In this document: positions 1 to 28,089 of the stretch, one piece after another
Numbering within the stretch: the stretch's first letter is position 1
How the letters are laid out: every line of letters begins with the position of its first letter
From: Siniperca chuatsi
Taxonomy: Eukaryota > Chordata > Actinopteri > Centrarchiformes > Sinipercidae
Reading direction: 5' to 3'
DNA length: 64,000 nucleotides
NCBI RefSeq assembly: GCF_020085105.1
Contig: NC_058052.1
Coordinates: 13,706,733 to 13,770,732, forward strand
Program-made: the position numbers and the translations under genes
The notes under the pieces: model-generated
Database searches by the model: none
Told to the model about the DNA's origin: nothing
What the model saw: only the letters and a program-made list of their open reading frames with translations

Positions 1-15650
<15,650 letters not shown>

Positions 15651-18500
15651 GAGGACACCCAATATAAAAACTCTGGATCTCTGTATTTAAAAATATTTGA
15701 AACGCGGCTGTAGTAAAAGCTGCTTTATACATTTTATTTAAAATATGTTAGCATGTTTGAAACTAGGAAAAGCTATTTAAATTCATACCGAGCACATCTT
15801 AACTACAGCCTTCCGTGGTGTGGTATGACCAGTAGCTTTTTGTGGGTCACGTTAGCAAACTTTAGGTAGAAAAAGTACTGCATAACTGACATTACTGTGT
15901 CAGTTAATTTACTTTATGACTCTTCAATACTGTCAGGTATGTTTAAACCATTATCCATTGTTTGTCACTTTTGCCCATAGACTGTATATGCTTTTGCCAC
16001 AGTAGCCATTGTTCAGCAAAAGTTACATTGTCTTGCTTTAAGTAAAAGCAGCCATACCCAGTGATTTAACTTATCTACTTGTAAGTTTATTTAACGTTAC
16101 TCAAGTACTGTACTTAACTAAGATTTTGAGTTATTTGTACTATACTTGAGCATTTCCATTTTATGTTTCTTTATTTCATCTCATTTCATAGGGAAACAAT
16201 GTTTTTGTCTTTGTGGATTAAAATTTTAAATAAAAAATATCAGATTCTAAAATATGATGACTTGTTATAGATTTAACAACACAACAGTATAAAGTTGTTA
16301 GTATTAGTTCCACCTCAACTAGCTGTAACTTCAAAATACTCCTTACACAGTAATGCATCAGTATTAATGATCAAACAATTTAACATAACACTGACTGGGG
16401 CCATTCTGCTGTATAACAAGTACTTTTCATCCTTAACTAAGATTTTGAATGCAAAATTTGTAATTGAGTATTTGTACATTGTGGTATTGCTACTTTTACA
16501 TAAGTAAAAGATTTCAATACTTCTTCCATCACTGGAGACCAGAGTGTACTACTTATTATTTATTGCATACCTGTTCAGAGGTTAATTATAATCAGTAAGT
16601 TGTTACACAACAAAAAAAGTATGTTATTAATTGCAATCTTGTTTTTATTGTTAGTTTTCTTGGATTTTAATTGTGCTTTAGTAAAAAAAACAACCTAAAA
16701 TGCATAGCTGGATAAACCTGCTTGGGGACCCCATGGCAAAAATGAGCTGCTGGGCCGCTATTAACGTGCCATTCCTCCTCCTCTCTGTGCATTGTGTACA
16801 GTATTCCTATGATGGAATATTACATGGCCCCATGTTTACTGTTTGGTAATATGATTAAACTCAAACTAATATAGGAATATGCACTATGAAAGCACAATAT
16901 CTGCTGAAATTATGGTCTTCAAGATAGATTTTGACAAAGGGACCCTCTTCAAGACAGGGCCTCAAGATCAGGTACTAAAGCAGGACCCATATTAAATCCC
17001 TTACCATGTCTGTTAATATCGCTCTTTAGTAATGATGTGTATATTCCTGGACAAAGTTACAATTAAACATATACAGTATACCACAAACCAATACTCAGTG
17101 AACCTGGGGCTCATGGGACCCCTGGGTAGTTGCATGTGCTTTGCCCAGTTGGTAATCCAGCCTTGCTAATGTGCCTCCATTTTTCAGCCATGCCCTCCTT
17201 TAGCTTTACTTTGTGTCCAGAAGCACGAATGTGTCCAACACCTGATCATTAAATAAATGTGTGGAAGTCCATTTAAATTGTCACGTCACATCCTGCACGA
17301 CTCATAATTCATCTTTTTAGACACAAAATATGATCATCTGTTCCAAGGTGCCCCTGACCTGATGGTCAAAAAGACCTTATGGTTAATGACGCTGTCCCCG
17401 CCAAGCTTAGTAGAGCTTCAGCTCTGACTTAAGCCAATAGCTCTCTACCTCTTTTAGACATTTGGAGGATTAGCAAGTAAAAATGGTAAGTGTTTGAAAT
17501 TCCCGATCTGTTTTTTAGAGATCAATAAGTCTGTCTCTTTGTTACCCTGTATAAAACAGATTCATGAGGAAAGAGACTTGCTCACTCACAACCTTCCTGA
17601 TCCTTTTCTTACAGTCTCTTAAATCACAAGAAATAAGCCTCCAAAATGACTGAATGAAAACTTACCAGCAACAGGACTCATTCACAAGCCCTGTACACAT
17701 GAGAAATAGCAGCTCACCTCAAACCAATAAATTTAAACATTAAGGATTAATGCTGCAGTCGTAGCAGGCTGCCACAGGCTGTGCAGAAAGCTGCAGCAGT
17801 TTCAGGGCCTTCCCTTTAATATCGTAAAACGTAGCTCAAACATGTCCAAAAAACAAAAAATAGACAACAAGGGTCCTTGAGAAGAGGCAGATGCCTTTCC
17901 CCATAAAAAAAAAATCATAGGGATTACACTGGATTGACAAAGAACTGCTTTCTTTTCATTATGTGGAACAACTTGTTGACATTGTTCAGAATTGAGAACA
18001 CTATTTGGACCCAAACAACCAACAAAACGGGATGAAAACAGAAACTTGCTAACTGTCAATATGTTTTATAGATTCCATTTTTCTAAACACACAAATAGCC
18101 AATCTGAAAGTACAGTTGATGATCCATTTACATAAACCACTTGATATGAAGAGATCTTAATATATGAACCTAATGTATGTAATATGTAATTCAATGTGTG
18201 TGTTGAATATTTTATCAGTTGTAACATTTAGAATTTCTCATGTGTTCACTTTGATTTTGTTCAATTTAGTGTTATACACTGATATCAAAACATTAGCATT
18301 TATAAAGAATCTGAAATTGTATGTGTAGTAAAGTGTTTGTATGAGACATTTGTAAATATACAGAAATAAAATTACACTTCTCTATACATCCTCTAGAGGG
18401 AGCCAAACCCCATTAAATAACCTACTGACTGAACTTCTACAGCTCAAACAGGCTGAAAGACAAAATATCAAATTGCATAAATTTGCTCATTTCATTGCCC
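15651..18500. other. intergenic region between lrrc1 and the elongin A-like gene
   Basis: No protein-coding exon is supported on either strand. The part from about 16010 to 16530 resembles a common fish repeat built of TACTTGAGTATTT-like words (see separate entry). The rest is AT-rich with no structure I can name. ATTAAA on the minus strand at 18502-18507 is a possible poly(A) signal for the elongin gene. Confidence 0.5.
16010..16530. repeat. teleost interspersed repeat, 'acttgagtatttccatttt' type
   Basis: The segment contains CTACTTGTAAGTTTATTTAACG, CTCAAGTACTGTACTT and TACTTGAGCATTTCCATTTT, followed by words such as TACATAAGTAAAAGA. The same vocabulary appears at 58535-58790 (TACTCAAATAC, TTGAGTATTTCTACTT, TACTTCTACTCCACTACAT), so the two are diverged copies of one dispersed family. 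The transposon class is not clear. Confidence 0.55.
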
Positions 18501-18684
18501 ATTTAATAGTGAATACAATTCACAGTTAGAGAAAAAAAAACATGGCAAATGCCTGTATATTTAGACAAACAACACATAATAATCTAAGGTGAACACAGGC
18601 CTTCTCTTGTCCAAAGTTAATGAATGATGCAGTGCACTTTCACCACATCCACGCACTGAACATAGCAAGATCATAGAAGAGCGC

Positions 18685-21600
18685 CTATCTGCGTCCCAGC
18701 TGTTTCTTAAATGCCTTTAAGGACTTTGCCATCATTGGAGCAACTCCTGTGTGAACAACAGGAAAAAAGAGGTGATAAGGTAAAATAATGAGGATCTAAA
18801 TGTACAGCTTTCATTCTGACATTTGAAGGAAATTACAGCCTAAAAAAAGAATATCATCAATATCTGAACAGGCCCGTTTGACCGGTTTGGAAAGTTGTAG
18901 CCAGCTTAACGACATTGCATCTACAATAGTCTTGTCAGCTCACTTGTTTTTTTGCGAGTGTCTTGTGTATTGCCTGCCCCCGAGCTGGTGCTGCTGGACC
19001 TGCTGGGCTCATTACAACTCGGCCTCGGTCTGCTGTCCTGAACTTTGACACTGATGATTGAAGAAATAATAGTACAGTGCATAATTTGATCAACAGAATT
19101 ATTTACAAAACAAAAACAATGCACATAAAATGACTAAATGAGTCTCCATCTACCTCCAAATGTCAGCATTACACTACAGCTAGTGACCATAGCATCCCAT
19201 GTTGCAACAGTTGACAACAAAGGACACAAGGCTGTCTCTAACCAGAATAAAACCAGTTTATCCAGCACATTGCTCCAATTCCTGTGTTCGGCTAAGCTCA
19301 CCCAAAAAGCATTTCACCCACTGTTATCACACGAGTCTCCGACAGATTATGACCCTGCTAAACTGCTGCTGTTGAGTGATCACTTTGTAGTCAAGGGCTT
19401 TTATGTGGGAGAGGAGCAGAGCAAGCACAATGCTTACCAGGTGTGCATGTTTTGTCAAAGATAAATGTACAACAATGCCCCAGTATGGCTCTTATGATCT
19501 TAGACTTGTTGAACTTTATATTTAGGAAAACTGAAATGAATATACATAAATTAAAAAACCACAAAACCTTTGTTGATATTTCTCTATATTTAGGATGCTG
19601 AAACCCACCTGCACCTGAGCTGATGAGGCTGCTGAACAGCAGTTCCATGAATTTCCTGCTGAATTCGCACATCTCTCGGTGGCTTGGCAACAGTGTGAAT
19701 AAATGCCATCTTCACCTGCCGACCTAAAAAAAGTGCCTTAGTGTACAGAACGTCATACGGACTAAACACTATTTTTCTACAGTATACAATGTATATGTAA
19801 TAAAATATTCACTTATTCCATGTTCAGCTGTTTATAATCTTATTTCACAGTGGATGTAATTAGGACTTTTTGACAGTGATCAACACAAAAAGACTGTTGT
19901 ACTCAAGATTAGTCTCTTACAGTTTCACAGTCAAGTTCAGTAAAAGTACACACCTTTGGGTTTGTTAGAATGTGCAGAGACAATGCTTTTTGTCAGTCTT
20001 TGGAGTTTCCTTTCCCTCTCCTCAGACAGCCTGATGTACATCTCTTTCCATGATTCATACTCCTGAAGTTTGGAGTCTTTAAAGTCCCTCTGACAATGTT
20101 TCCCCCATAAGTGGTCTGACACTCCAACGTAGATCTGTGGAAACAAACAGCAGGCCTAGCAACAAATACCTGTACGCTCAAACACGATTCTCTCCTTATC
20201 ACAACTTTTACAATCACTTTTAAAATCTCTACCCAAGGTCTACAAAGTTTTGGTTTACTAAACCTAGAAAGGGTAATTTCAGAATAAAATGACACTCAGT
20301 GGCCACTGTAGGAAAACCTGCTCAACACCATTAACTGCCTGCAAAGCTCCTTCAAATGTGGCACATCTCAGCATAGAAAAGCATGACAATGGGGTCAGGA
20401 GGTGAAGTTACTGCTCAACTAAACATTATTATACACAAAACTGGTGATTTCATTGGATTATTGGTGCCATGTAATGGTTCAAAGCTCAACTCCCTGGATT
20501 TTCACACTTCACAAAACAAAAAGCACAGCCGAATCGAGGAGGTCAGAGAAATAGTAGTAGCAATAGCAATTGACAACTCAATAGTGGTGTGCAGAAGGAC
20601 AAACAACTTGTTGAAACTTTCTTGGTTGAGATATGGAAGCCCCATTCACTCCTTTCAGCTTAGAAGCAGAAATTGAGCTATGCCAGGCATATGATGACTG
20701 ACATAATGTGATAATTTTAGATGCATTGCTATAACAGCGGTATATTTAATTATTAAAATGTACGTTAACCGAATAATCATTATTCCCTACCATGCCGAAT
20801 CAACTGCAGCATACAAACAAGGACTGATATACACAATAAATATAAAAAATTAACTGGCAGATGTGATCACTTTGGAACACGCACCAAAAGCACACAAGAC
20901 ATCTAATAGCAGGATTTACAGATTACATTCATACTCCCAAGGACTATACCCTTTAGATTTAATGACCATATGACTGTTCCTCTGGATGAAAATATAGTGG
21001 TAACAAATTCCTCCCAACTCACATTGACTCAAGGACTGGTTTTCACAACAACACAGCTCATGCTTCAGGGGAATCTACATTATTGTTCAGCATCATTTGA
21101 ATGCCATTGTGTAAATACGCCTTCGTGGCCATAGTCCAGCCTTTTGTAAATGAAGACTTGCAACAATAGCAGGATCATTTTACAGTAACTCTAGAGACAA
21201 ACGCCTGTCCAATGCAGTGCTAAGCAGGTGCACCTAATAAAGTGGCCACTAAGTGTGTGTCTACACTAAATTTATTCATATTCACATTCTTACTGGGTTG
21301 CATTCTTCAATGCGTAGCAGCTGCTCTGGTGTACACCTCTCCAACACCGGCTCGAGGATTTCAAACGGGACTCCTCCAGTTTCATAAAGCACTGAGAAGA
21401 GATCCCTGCACCTAAATATAAATCCAACAAACTGACAGACTGATCAGAGCCCTGCAAAAACTTTCTTTGGGCTTTACTCACAGTTGATATTGTTCTGGAG
21501 CGTGCGGATACACTGTTGGTGCAAGCTCATCATGGTCGGGAGGAAGATGGTCTTGGCACCAGAGTACACTTGCATCTTCCTGTTAAGCCGTTGACCAGTG

Positions 21601-23673
21601 AAGACTGCAGACTCCTCAGAGGTGTCACAGAAATCAGACTCCTTCTCAACTTTAAGACAAAAGAAGGAGCGTCAAGAACGAAATAACCAATGTGAAAATA
21701 CAGCTGGATTTGTTATAATACCTTTCCTTTCAAAGTACTCAACAATGGATGGCTTTTCACACTCAGGCAGAAGAGCGGGTAAAGGAATGTTCATCAGGTC
21801 CATTACAGACTCCGTGAATTTCTAAAATATGGAGGGATTATTAGTCAATATTAATCACTCATGGCCTGCACTCTGAAAGCTAAACTTTTAAGATCATTGT
21901 CAAATATACCTGTTTTGGAGAGGTAATATTTATAGACATCACAGGTGACTTGAAAGCTTTCATGCCAGGACCTTTTGTTGCTTCCTCTTTTACTACAGTC
22001 TTAATTTTTTTGGGAGGTTTCTTCCCTCCAGATCTTTCTTTTCTCTTGAAAACATTTTCGTCGTAGTTCAAGTATGACTCAAACGACATGGAGGGCTCTG
22101 CAGGGTCACCGTCACTTTCCTCGTCTTTGTGCTTTATTTTAGCCTTTTTGTGTTTGTGATTTGAATGTGCCTTATTTTCAGACTCTCGTTTGTGCCTTAG
22201 AGTGGCGTGTTTCTCTTTACCTGTTTTATTCCTTTTTTTGTTTTGGGCCTCTGAGCTCCTGAATATTTCTGAAGGTCTGTCATCTTTGACATTGGCCAGG
22301 TTGAACGTTTTTGAGTGTTTGTCACCAGACTCAAATGAAAAAGATTCTTTGCCTTCCTTTGACAATTCTTTTGATGTCTTTGATTTCTTATTTGACTCTC
22401 TTTCCCATCCAAATCTTCCACTATCAGAGTTGCTTTTGATTTTTTCCCTGGAATCAGACCTGGATTCCTGATGTGTGTCCTTGTTTTTGTTTCCAGGCAA
22501 AGTATCACCGTCTCCTGATTTTCTGTTACTCTGATCATCTTTGTTCTTCTTGGAAACAACTGAATTGTTCATTTTATCCTCTTGGATTTCAATTTTCTTT
22601 TTCAAGACATTATTCTGAGAGATATTCTGGTTTTCTTGTTGACTTTTTTCTTCATTTTCATTCTGGTCTTTATGTCTTGTCTGTTCTTCACATTGTTTCT
22701 CTGAATCAGCTTTCCTATTCCACGTTTTGAAGAGGGCCTCATCTGAAGAATTCTGACTCTTGCCGTGAGACATTAAGCAATTATTGTTTAAATCCTCCAT
22801 TGTCAAACTTCCATTATTTGGACAGTTTTGGTCGTCCAGTTTGTCTTTAACAGGCAAACTTTCTGGCACATCCCCATCTTCTGTGTGGCTGCATCGAGGA
22901 AAGATTCAAGATTAAGATGTCAAACATTAAAATTAAGCAAAATCTATTATAATATACTGTATATTGTTAAATAAAACCAAAAAGTTTATTACACTTCACC
23001 TTGTGGATTCCTTAGGGACCAGTCTTTTCCAACCCCTAACTAGCGACTTGGCAAACTCTCCAGCCTGTTCATGTCTGCGCAAGGAGTTAACTGTTTTTCC
23101 AATTCCAGTCTCCTAATTTATATGCAGACGCAAGTCAGTGCAGTAAAAGAAAATGTAACTTACCCAACATTCATATGCAAATATATCAAAACAAAATACT
23201 CTCTTTGCAGCTAAGACTTACAGCAAGAATGTCTAATGTGATATCCAGATCCTTGAGTTTCTGCAAAATTTTTAGAACCTGGAAAGAGTAAAAGGAAACA
23301 CAATAATCCCTCTGGTTATGTTACCATGTTATTGTCCATTTCATAACTACCATTAAAAAGGTCTGTTAAATGTGCTTGAATATGGTTTTCATGCATGTTT
23401 AGGATAAAAGCTCCCCACTGACATCAGGACAGCAGAAACTCTACACATCTTCCATCACAGATTGGAGACTCATTGTTCAGACTGCACCTTGGCCCATTAA
23501 AATCAAGCTCTCTGTCTATCTCTTATTGTTTCTAAATGTAGTACTTGAAGCAGTTCAGCATATTTGATGACGTTGATATACTTGCATGATTCTTGCAATT
23601 TTTGGGTTGTATACACATGGTTGAATGCACTTGTTGTAGTCACCTTGGATAAAAGGGTCAGCTAAATGAATGT

Positions 23674-23704
<31 letters not shown>

Positions 23705-24746
23705 AAAACTACAACTAAAAGGTGAAGTAAACTGGAGAAACCCCACATGCCAAATATGGCAGTCCTGGCTTCGGATCACTGCAGTTGCTGATTGTGCATT
23801 CAGAGCAGAAGCTATGTATGGGAACCTCACACGCCCACTTAGCTACTCCTTTTACTGTGAACTATAAATGGATAATGCTACTGCTAGCTCTTATAAAGTC
23901 TCACTATATAGCTGAATCAGGTGCTTTTGGGATGTGCATTTGACATTTTAAATTTAATTTTAATATATTTAAATTTAATCTCACCTAAACATTGACTAAA
24001 TTATAAGTCCATCTACACTAAAACTGACTCCAACAAGCCTGCAGAGCGCACCAACAGTCATTGGTGATGGACAGCAGCCATAAGTTGAACAACTGGAGGA
24101 GTTGCCAGTTTTAGCAGCAAGGCGCCTTCCATTTAAACAACCTGACCCCCGCAGTAAAGTGCTTCAAATGCTGTGTGGCAGCAGCGCACATGTCAATGAC
24201 TGAAGCAGCACTCAATCAGTCTCTGTCCGCACATTATCAAGGATGCAAGACGAGCAGAATGAAATTGTTAGAAATGTTAACGGAGACGAGCCTGTGAATT
24301 AATCGTAATTCACGTTTTCATAGCGTCCAGTGTGACAGCAGGTGGTTGTAGGTTGATATTTAGACCAAATGACAATTAGACTGTCAGGAGCATTTTATTT
24401 GTTTCTGAATAAATCCGACAAATTAGTAAGACGGGACGAAGCCATGAAAGAAAGTTGGTGGAATTTGTTTGGCCAATAAAAACAGAAGAACCTCCGAAAC
24501 AGCATACATGTTCCTGGAGCAATATGGGCTGTATCATTAGGCCAATAAGTACACCAGAAACGGGAGAGTTCATTGCAAACAAAGTCTGTCCTGAAGGCAA
24601 CAACTTTGCCCTTTAGCTCTGCTCTGTTTAATTGTGCGCACTTTTATAAAACAAATAAACATTGTATCTACCGTAGCAGACTCTGCTGTGTCTGAGAGCT
24701 GAAGTTTGAACCGCGTGACTTTCTTCACCACATCAGAGCTGGCCAT
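18685..24746 (-). CDS. elongin A-like transcription elongation factor / E3 ligase subunit
   Basis: Elongin A forms the active subunit of the elongin (SIII) complex, which suppresses Pol II pausing; with elongin B/C, Cul5 and Rbx it also ubiquitinates stalled Pol II. Exons: 24672-24746, 23222-23278, 23000-23112, 21910-22888, 21722-21821, 21478-21649, 21294-21405, 19954-20134, 19609-19723, 18944-19032, 18685-18746; the sum (2055 nt) is in frame, 684 residues against about 770 in mammals. Residues 1-82 are the TFIIS N-terminal-like domain ([18 protein letters not shown]). Residues 82-408 form a long charged K/S/E-rich linker ending near [13 protein letters not shown], a strong elongin A signature. 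The BC-box is [10 protein letters not shown] (about 483-492), followed by an F-box-like stretch ([20 protein letters not shown]), [21 protein letters not shown] and a basic tail [19 protein letters not shown]. It is possibly a second teleost elongin A (eloa-like) rather than eloa itself, hence no symbol. Confidence 0.9.
20292..21258. mobile_element. non-autonomous DNA transposon with terminal inverted repeats
   Basis: The left end ACACTCAGTGGCCACT (20292-20307) is matched in inverted orientation by AGTGGCCACTAAGTGTGT at 21241-21258. The subterminal sequence CAGGTGCACCTAATAAAGTGG is the widespread teleost word for this family. The 967 bp interior has no transposase-like ORF. It lies between exons 7 and 8 of the elongin A-like gene. 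Confidence 0.75.
23560..23708 (+). mobile_element. SINE/LINE 3' tail with poly(A)
   Basis: The text CACCTTGGATAAAAGGGTCA then GCTAAATGAATGTAATAATG is the conserved 3' tail of fish L2-mobilised retroposons, and it runs into 27 uninterrupted A residues (23682-23708). A second copy of the tail (CCTTTGGATGTCTGCTAAATG) sits at 57597-57635. The copy lies in intron 1 of the elongin A-like gene (23279-24671). Confidence 0.7.
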
Positions 24747-24830
24747 CACGGTGATTCACGTGCAACCATCTCCACACACCGGCTAGCGCGCGCCCATTGA
24801 TGACACTGTTATAATGGGCGGAACCGATGA
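24747..24830 (-). promoter_or_regulatory. elongin A-like gene proximal promoter with CACGTG box
   Basis: Directly upstream of the ATG is a short GC-rich stretch with GCTAGCGCGCGCCC and a palindromic E-box CACGTG at 24757-24762, about 11 nt before the start codon. Such a box could be bound by USF/MYC-type bHLH factors. The start site is not determined and this is a motif-level inference. Confidence 0.4.
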
Positions 24831-26128
24831 CAGAACTGTTGTAAGAAATTGTGTAACAATTCATATTAAACATGTAAACGTGAATATATGACAAAAATAG
24901 TCATTAATATTCATGACCATATTGTTCTATATAGAGAACAAAATTAAACTATCTTACTGCAGTTTCCATTGGGAACTATTGGCCCTCTGAATGGGCATAC
25001 TGGGCTAATGAAACAGAGATTTCTCATCCTTAAAGTCAGAAACAACAATCAGGTGTGCTGATTTGAGATAGTGTCATAATGCATAATGATTTTCTCCTAA
25101 TGTGGCATGAAAGGAGGAGCCTCTAAAAAATCCTGCTCTCTTTTCCAAGAGTTTACCCAAAGGGATCCATGATTTACATGATCATGACTTTTAGCACACC
25201 AACACATCAGCCAAGAAACCAGTCATATATATAAAATGAGCTGGACATGGTTGGTGGAGTCACTCTTACGCTTCGTCAAACTGAATTCACCTTTTCTCTT
25301 TCTCCTTTTGTATATCCTCTGAACAGAGAGCTGCAGAACAGCTATACATATACATATTTAAATGTGCTGGTAATGAAGTGGTGCTCAAGTCTTGTAAGTG
25401 TCGTCTGTCCACTTTAAGTTCTAATTTCTGCAATTTCTGGTGATATCAATTTAGATTGTCTACACACTAAAAAAATGGTGCTAAATAGCGCTAAAAGTGG
25501 TTCGAAAACGTACTTTAAAGCCTGTTGCACACCGTTTCACACCAAAACAGTAGCAAAATGGTGCACACCATTTTCAAATTGAACGTGCCCCTGGCTACGT
25601 GCTCTGGTCAAAAGTAGTTCTGGGTCAAAAACACATTTTTAATACACAGCTGTGATAAAGTGCAACAAGTTTCCAACTGAGATTTTTTTCCAGAGTAAAG
25701 TTTGCTAGGACATGTAGGCTATTAATAAGCTACTTATGGATGATGATCAGAAAAAGTGTGGGTTTGATCTGTAGGCCTACACTGATACAATTTGTGTTTA
25801 TGCCTGTTTTGTTTAAATTTGAAATTTGGGCAGGCCCCACATTTATTAGCTTATTAGTTTGTATTGTGCTTGATGAGAATGTTGTAGTTGTTAATAGTAA
25901 ATTAATATTTTTATGCTGTGTGGATTTGTCCTGTATGTGACATTGAAGGCCACATTGCAAATTAGTACTTAATACTTGAATGCAGTGCTCAACAGCAATG
26001 CCGAGGCTCACCAGGGGGGCCTTGAGATGATAGTAAATTATTGAAACTTTTACTTACAGAACGCTTCAATCACAAAACATCAGGACATAAGTATCCTAAT
26101 ATTTAACAAAATAAATATCACATAGCAG

Positions 26129-26975
26129 TTAAAGGAGCAGTGTGTAGGATTTAATGGCATTTAGCGATGAAACTGCTGTTTGCAACCACTTGAATATCGC
26201 TTGCTAGTGATGTGCGAGTCAGGGTTTTTTAATACCCGCACCCACCCGTGGTTGACCCACCCGAATCCGACACGACCCGCAAACCACCAACTTTATGCAT
26301 TATAGTAGCACACTTAGGACTTAGCACAAGTTGCTGACCCTGCTGCTGGAAGCAGGGAGCTGTCCAGAGTGCTCTCTTTCTGCCCCGCCCACATGGGAAG
26401 ATCTAGGCTAAATAAATAGTGAATTTTAACAAAATAGTAGCTTACATATTTAAGTCTATACTGTCTTTTTTACCCTAGTGTTTGACTGCACTGTGTAGAA
26501 AAAGAATGGAGCCCACTGTTCCAGGATTTAACCTATTTCGACGCGCTTCGAGATGAGCACACGATCAGCTGTGCTGAAAGCGTGCTCACTGGATGCGCTT
26601 GTTGCTGCCTGCAGGAACCCGTGATATTTTCTAGCAAGCTTACCCAAACCGGCGTGTCTAGCGGGTCGGCCGACTAACGCTCGCCTCACCCTCCCTTTCC
26701 AAGTGTGTAGGTGAAACTACAGCGGCCGTGACAAACACGTAAGGCCCTATCTAGAGCCAGTGTTTGATTTGTCCGTTCTGGGCTACTGTAGAAACATGGC
26801 GATTCAACTCCGTGGAAGGGGACCCGCTCCCTCTGTAGATAAAAAGGGTTTATTCTAATGAAAACACAATTCTCATTTTCAGGTGATTATACACTAAAGA
26901 CATCATACTTGTGAATATGTACTTGTGAATGTTCTGCAAATAGCGCCCCCTAAATCTCACACCCTGAACCTTTAA
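26129..26975. mobile_element. non-autonomous DNA transposon (TIR TTAAAGG...), outer element
   Basis: The left end TTAAAGGAGCAGTGTGTAGG (from 26129) and the right end, read in reverse as TTAAAGGTTCAGGGTGTGAG (to 26975), form imperfect terminal inverted repeats of about 25 bp. A related copy in the opposite orientation lies at 42390-42590: both share a passage around GTTTGATTTGTCCGTTCTGG and CTATCTAGAGCCAGTG. Another end fragment is at about 41105-41140. No coding capacity is seen. Confidence 0.75.
26206..26675. mobile_element. second transposon nested inside the 26129-26975 element (hAT-like)
   Basis: Compared with the related copy at 42390-42590, this copy carries about 470 extra bp. They begin near AGTGATGTGCGAGTC, contain the run ACCCGCACCCACCCG typical of fish non-autonomous hAT elements, and end near GCGGGTCGGCCGACTA. 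The interruption is flanked by similar 8-mers (CGCTTGCT and CGCTCGCC), consistent with the 8 bp target duplication of hAT elements after some decay. No transposase ORF remains. Confidence 0.55.
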
Positions 26976-27569
26976 TATATGAATATAATCATAGCCTTTT
27001 TATTGAAGCTTGTGACATAATTTCAGGGAGAAGAGCTTGAGTATTCAACTGACTTCCTAAACACCTCCTACTGTCGAGCTGCTGTCTTGTTGCATCCCAC
27101 CACCACCCCATTCTCCTCCTTAGATTTCAGATGTATTAGGTAACGACCTCAGGTTGATATCACCCTGCTGCATGCCAGCCAAACCAGCTTTCATTTAATT
27201 CTACCTCAATGATCATCATCGTCATCACCAATCATCAATCATCATCAATCATCATCCATTCAATGTCAGTTGATAACCAGAAGCTCAAACTTGTGAACTT
27301 TCTGTAGATGTCACCTCTACTCTCATATGTTTGCTATGAATGGGAATTAAAGGAATCAAGGTATAATTTTGACTTGTGAAAATATATGAAGACTACTACA
27401 ATGGCAAAAGCTGTTTTTGAATCACTTTTATGCTTTTCTGAGGTCAAATAGAATAAGCTGAACTAACTGCATTGGAGTGTGTACTGGACCACTGCTTTAA
27501 TGTGTTATCCTCAGGAAATACACTGTATTTTAATGTAGTTTTTTTAATTCTTTCCCCAACTAAACTAAG

Positions 27570-27785
27570 CTGAAGAAGTAGAGAACCTCTAAAGAACCAT
27601 ACAGGGGCTTAACAGGTTCTTTGCACAGCATTGGTGCGATATAGCACTTCAACCGCCAAAGAACTGTTGAAGAAATACTGAAGAACCATACTGTGTTTAA
27701 AAGGTTCTTTGTACAGCAACATTGTTGTATAGCACCTGAACAACCCCAGAACTGCTGAAGAACCACCATTTTTCTCTATGTATAG
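27570..27785. repeat. partial tandem repeat of 'aagaacc...ggttctttg' type
   Basis: Two to three loosely repeated blocks of about 80-110 bp share AAGAACCATAC, AGGTTCTTTG, CAGCA and ATAGCACTT words. This belongs to a common dispersed fish repeat rich in AAGAACC. It has no coding signal. Confidence 0.6.
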
Positions 27786-28089
27786 GGTCATGTCCAACAA
27801 TAAATCAAGGTCATTTTATTTTTGTGAGGGTAAAATATAAAAAAAATATGTATTTCTTCCTAGACAATAAAATAAGATGCTCTTTGCACCAGAGAGATAA
27901 TGACATTTTTTTAAACAATGGCCAAATGAAACTCCTCATATGAGGTCCCTTTGAGGATACAGGTCAAGCCCCCACAGTATGTTGACATCAACTGATTTGA
28001 GGCTATTGTGGGACACTATGTTGGGAGAGGGGGGGGCGTATGGTCCCCACCCTCTGCCACATGCATTGCACAATACTTGATTGGCACTC

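Larger units (their letters stand above)
24831..28020. other. intergenic region between the elongin A-like gene and klhl31
   Basis: No coding exon is supported. The region holds a nested transposon (26129-26975), a repeat built of AAGAACC/GGTTCTT words (27570-27785), an (ATCATC)-like run near 27205-27260 and ordinary AT-rich DNA. The two flanking genes are divergently transcribed across it. Confidence 0.6.

Noticed and set aside
21290-21481. 63-codon minus-strand ORF overlapping elongin A-like exon 7
   Set aside because: It is the wrong frame of exon 7. The homologous frame reads [19 protein letters not shown].
22190-22730. Open reading frames on the plus strand and in a second minus frame across the large elongin exon
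   Set aside because: They are antisense or frame shadows of the K/S/E-rich linker exon 21910-22888. The real frame has elongin A homology and splice sites.
27205-27260. ATCATC-type short repeats as a possible CRISPR-like array
   Set aside because: The units are a simple trinucleotide-like run without spacers, in a vertebrate genome.
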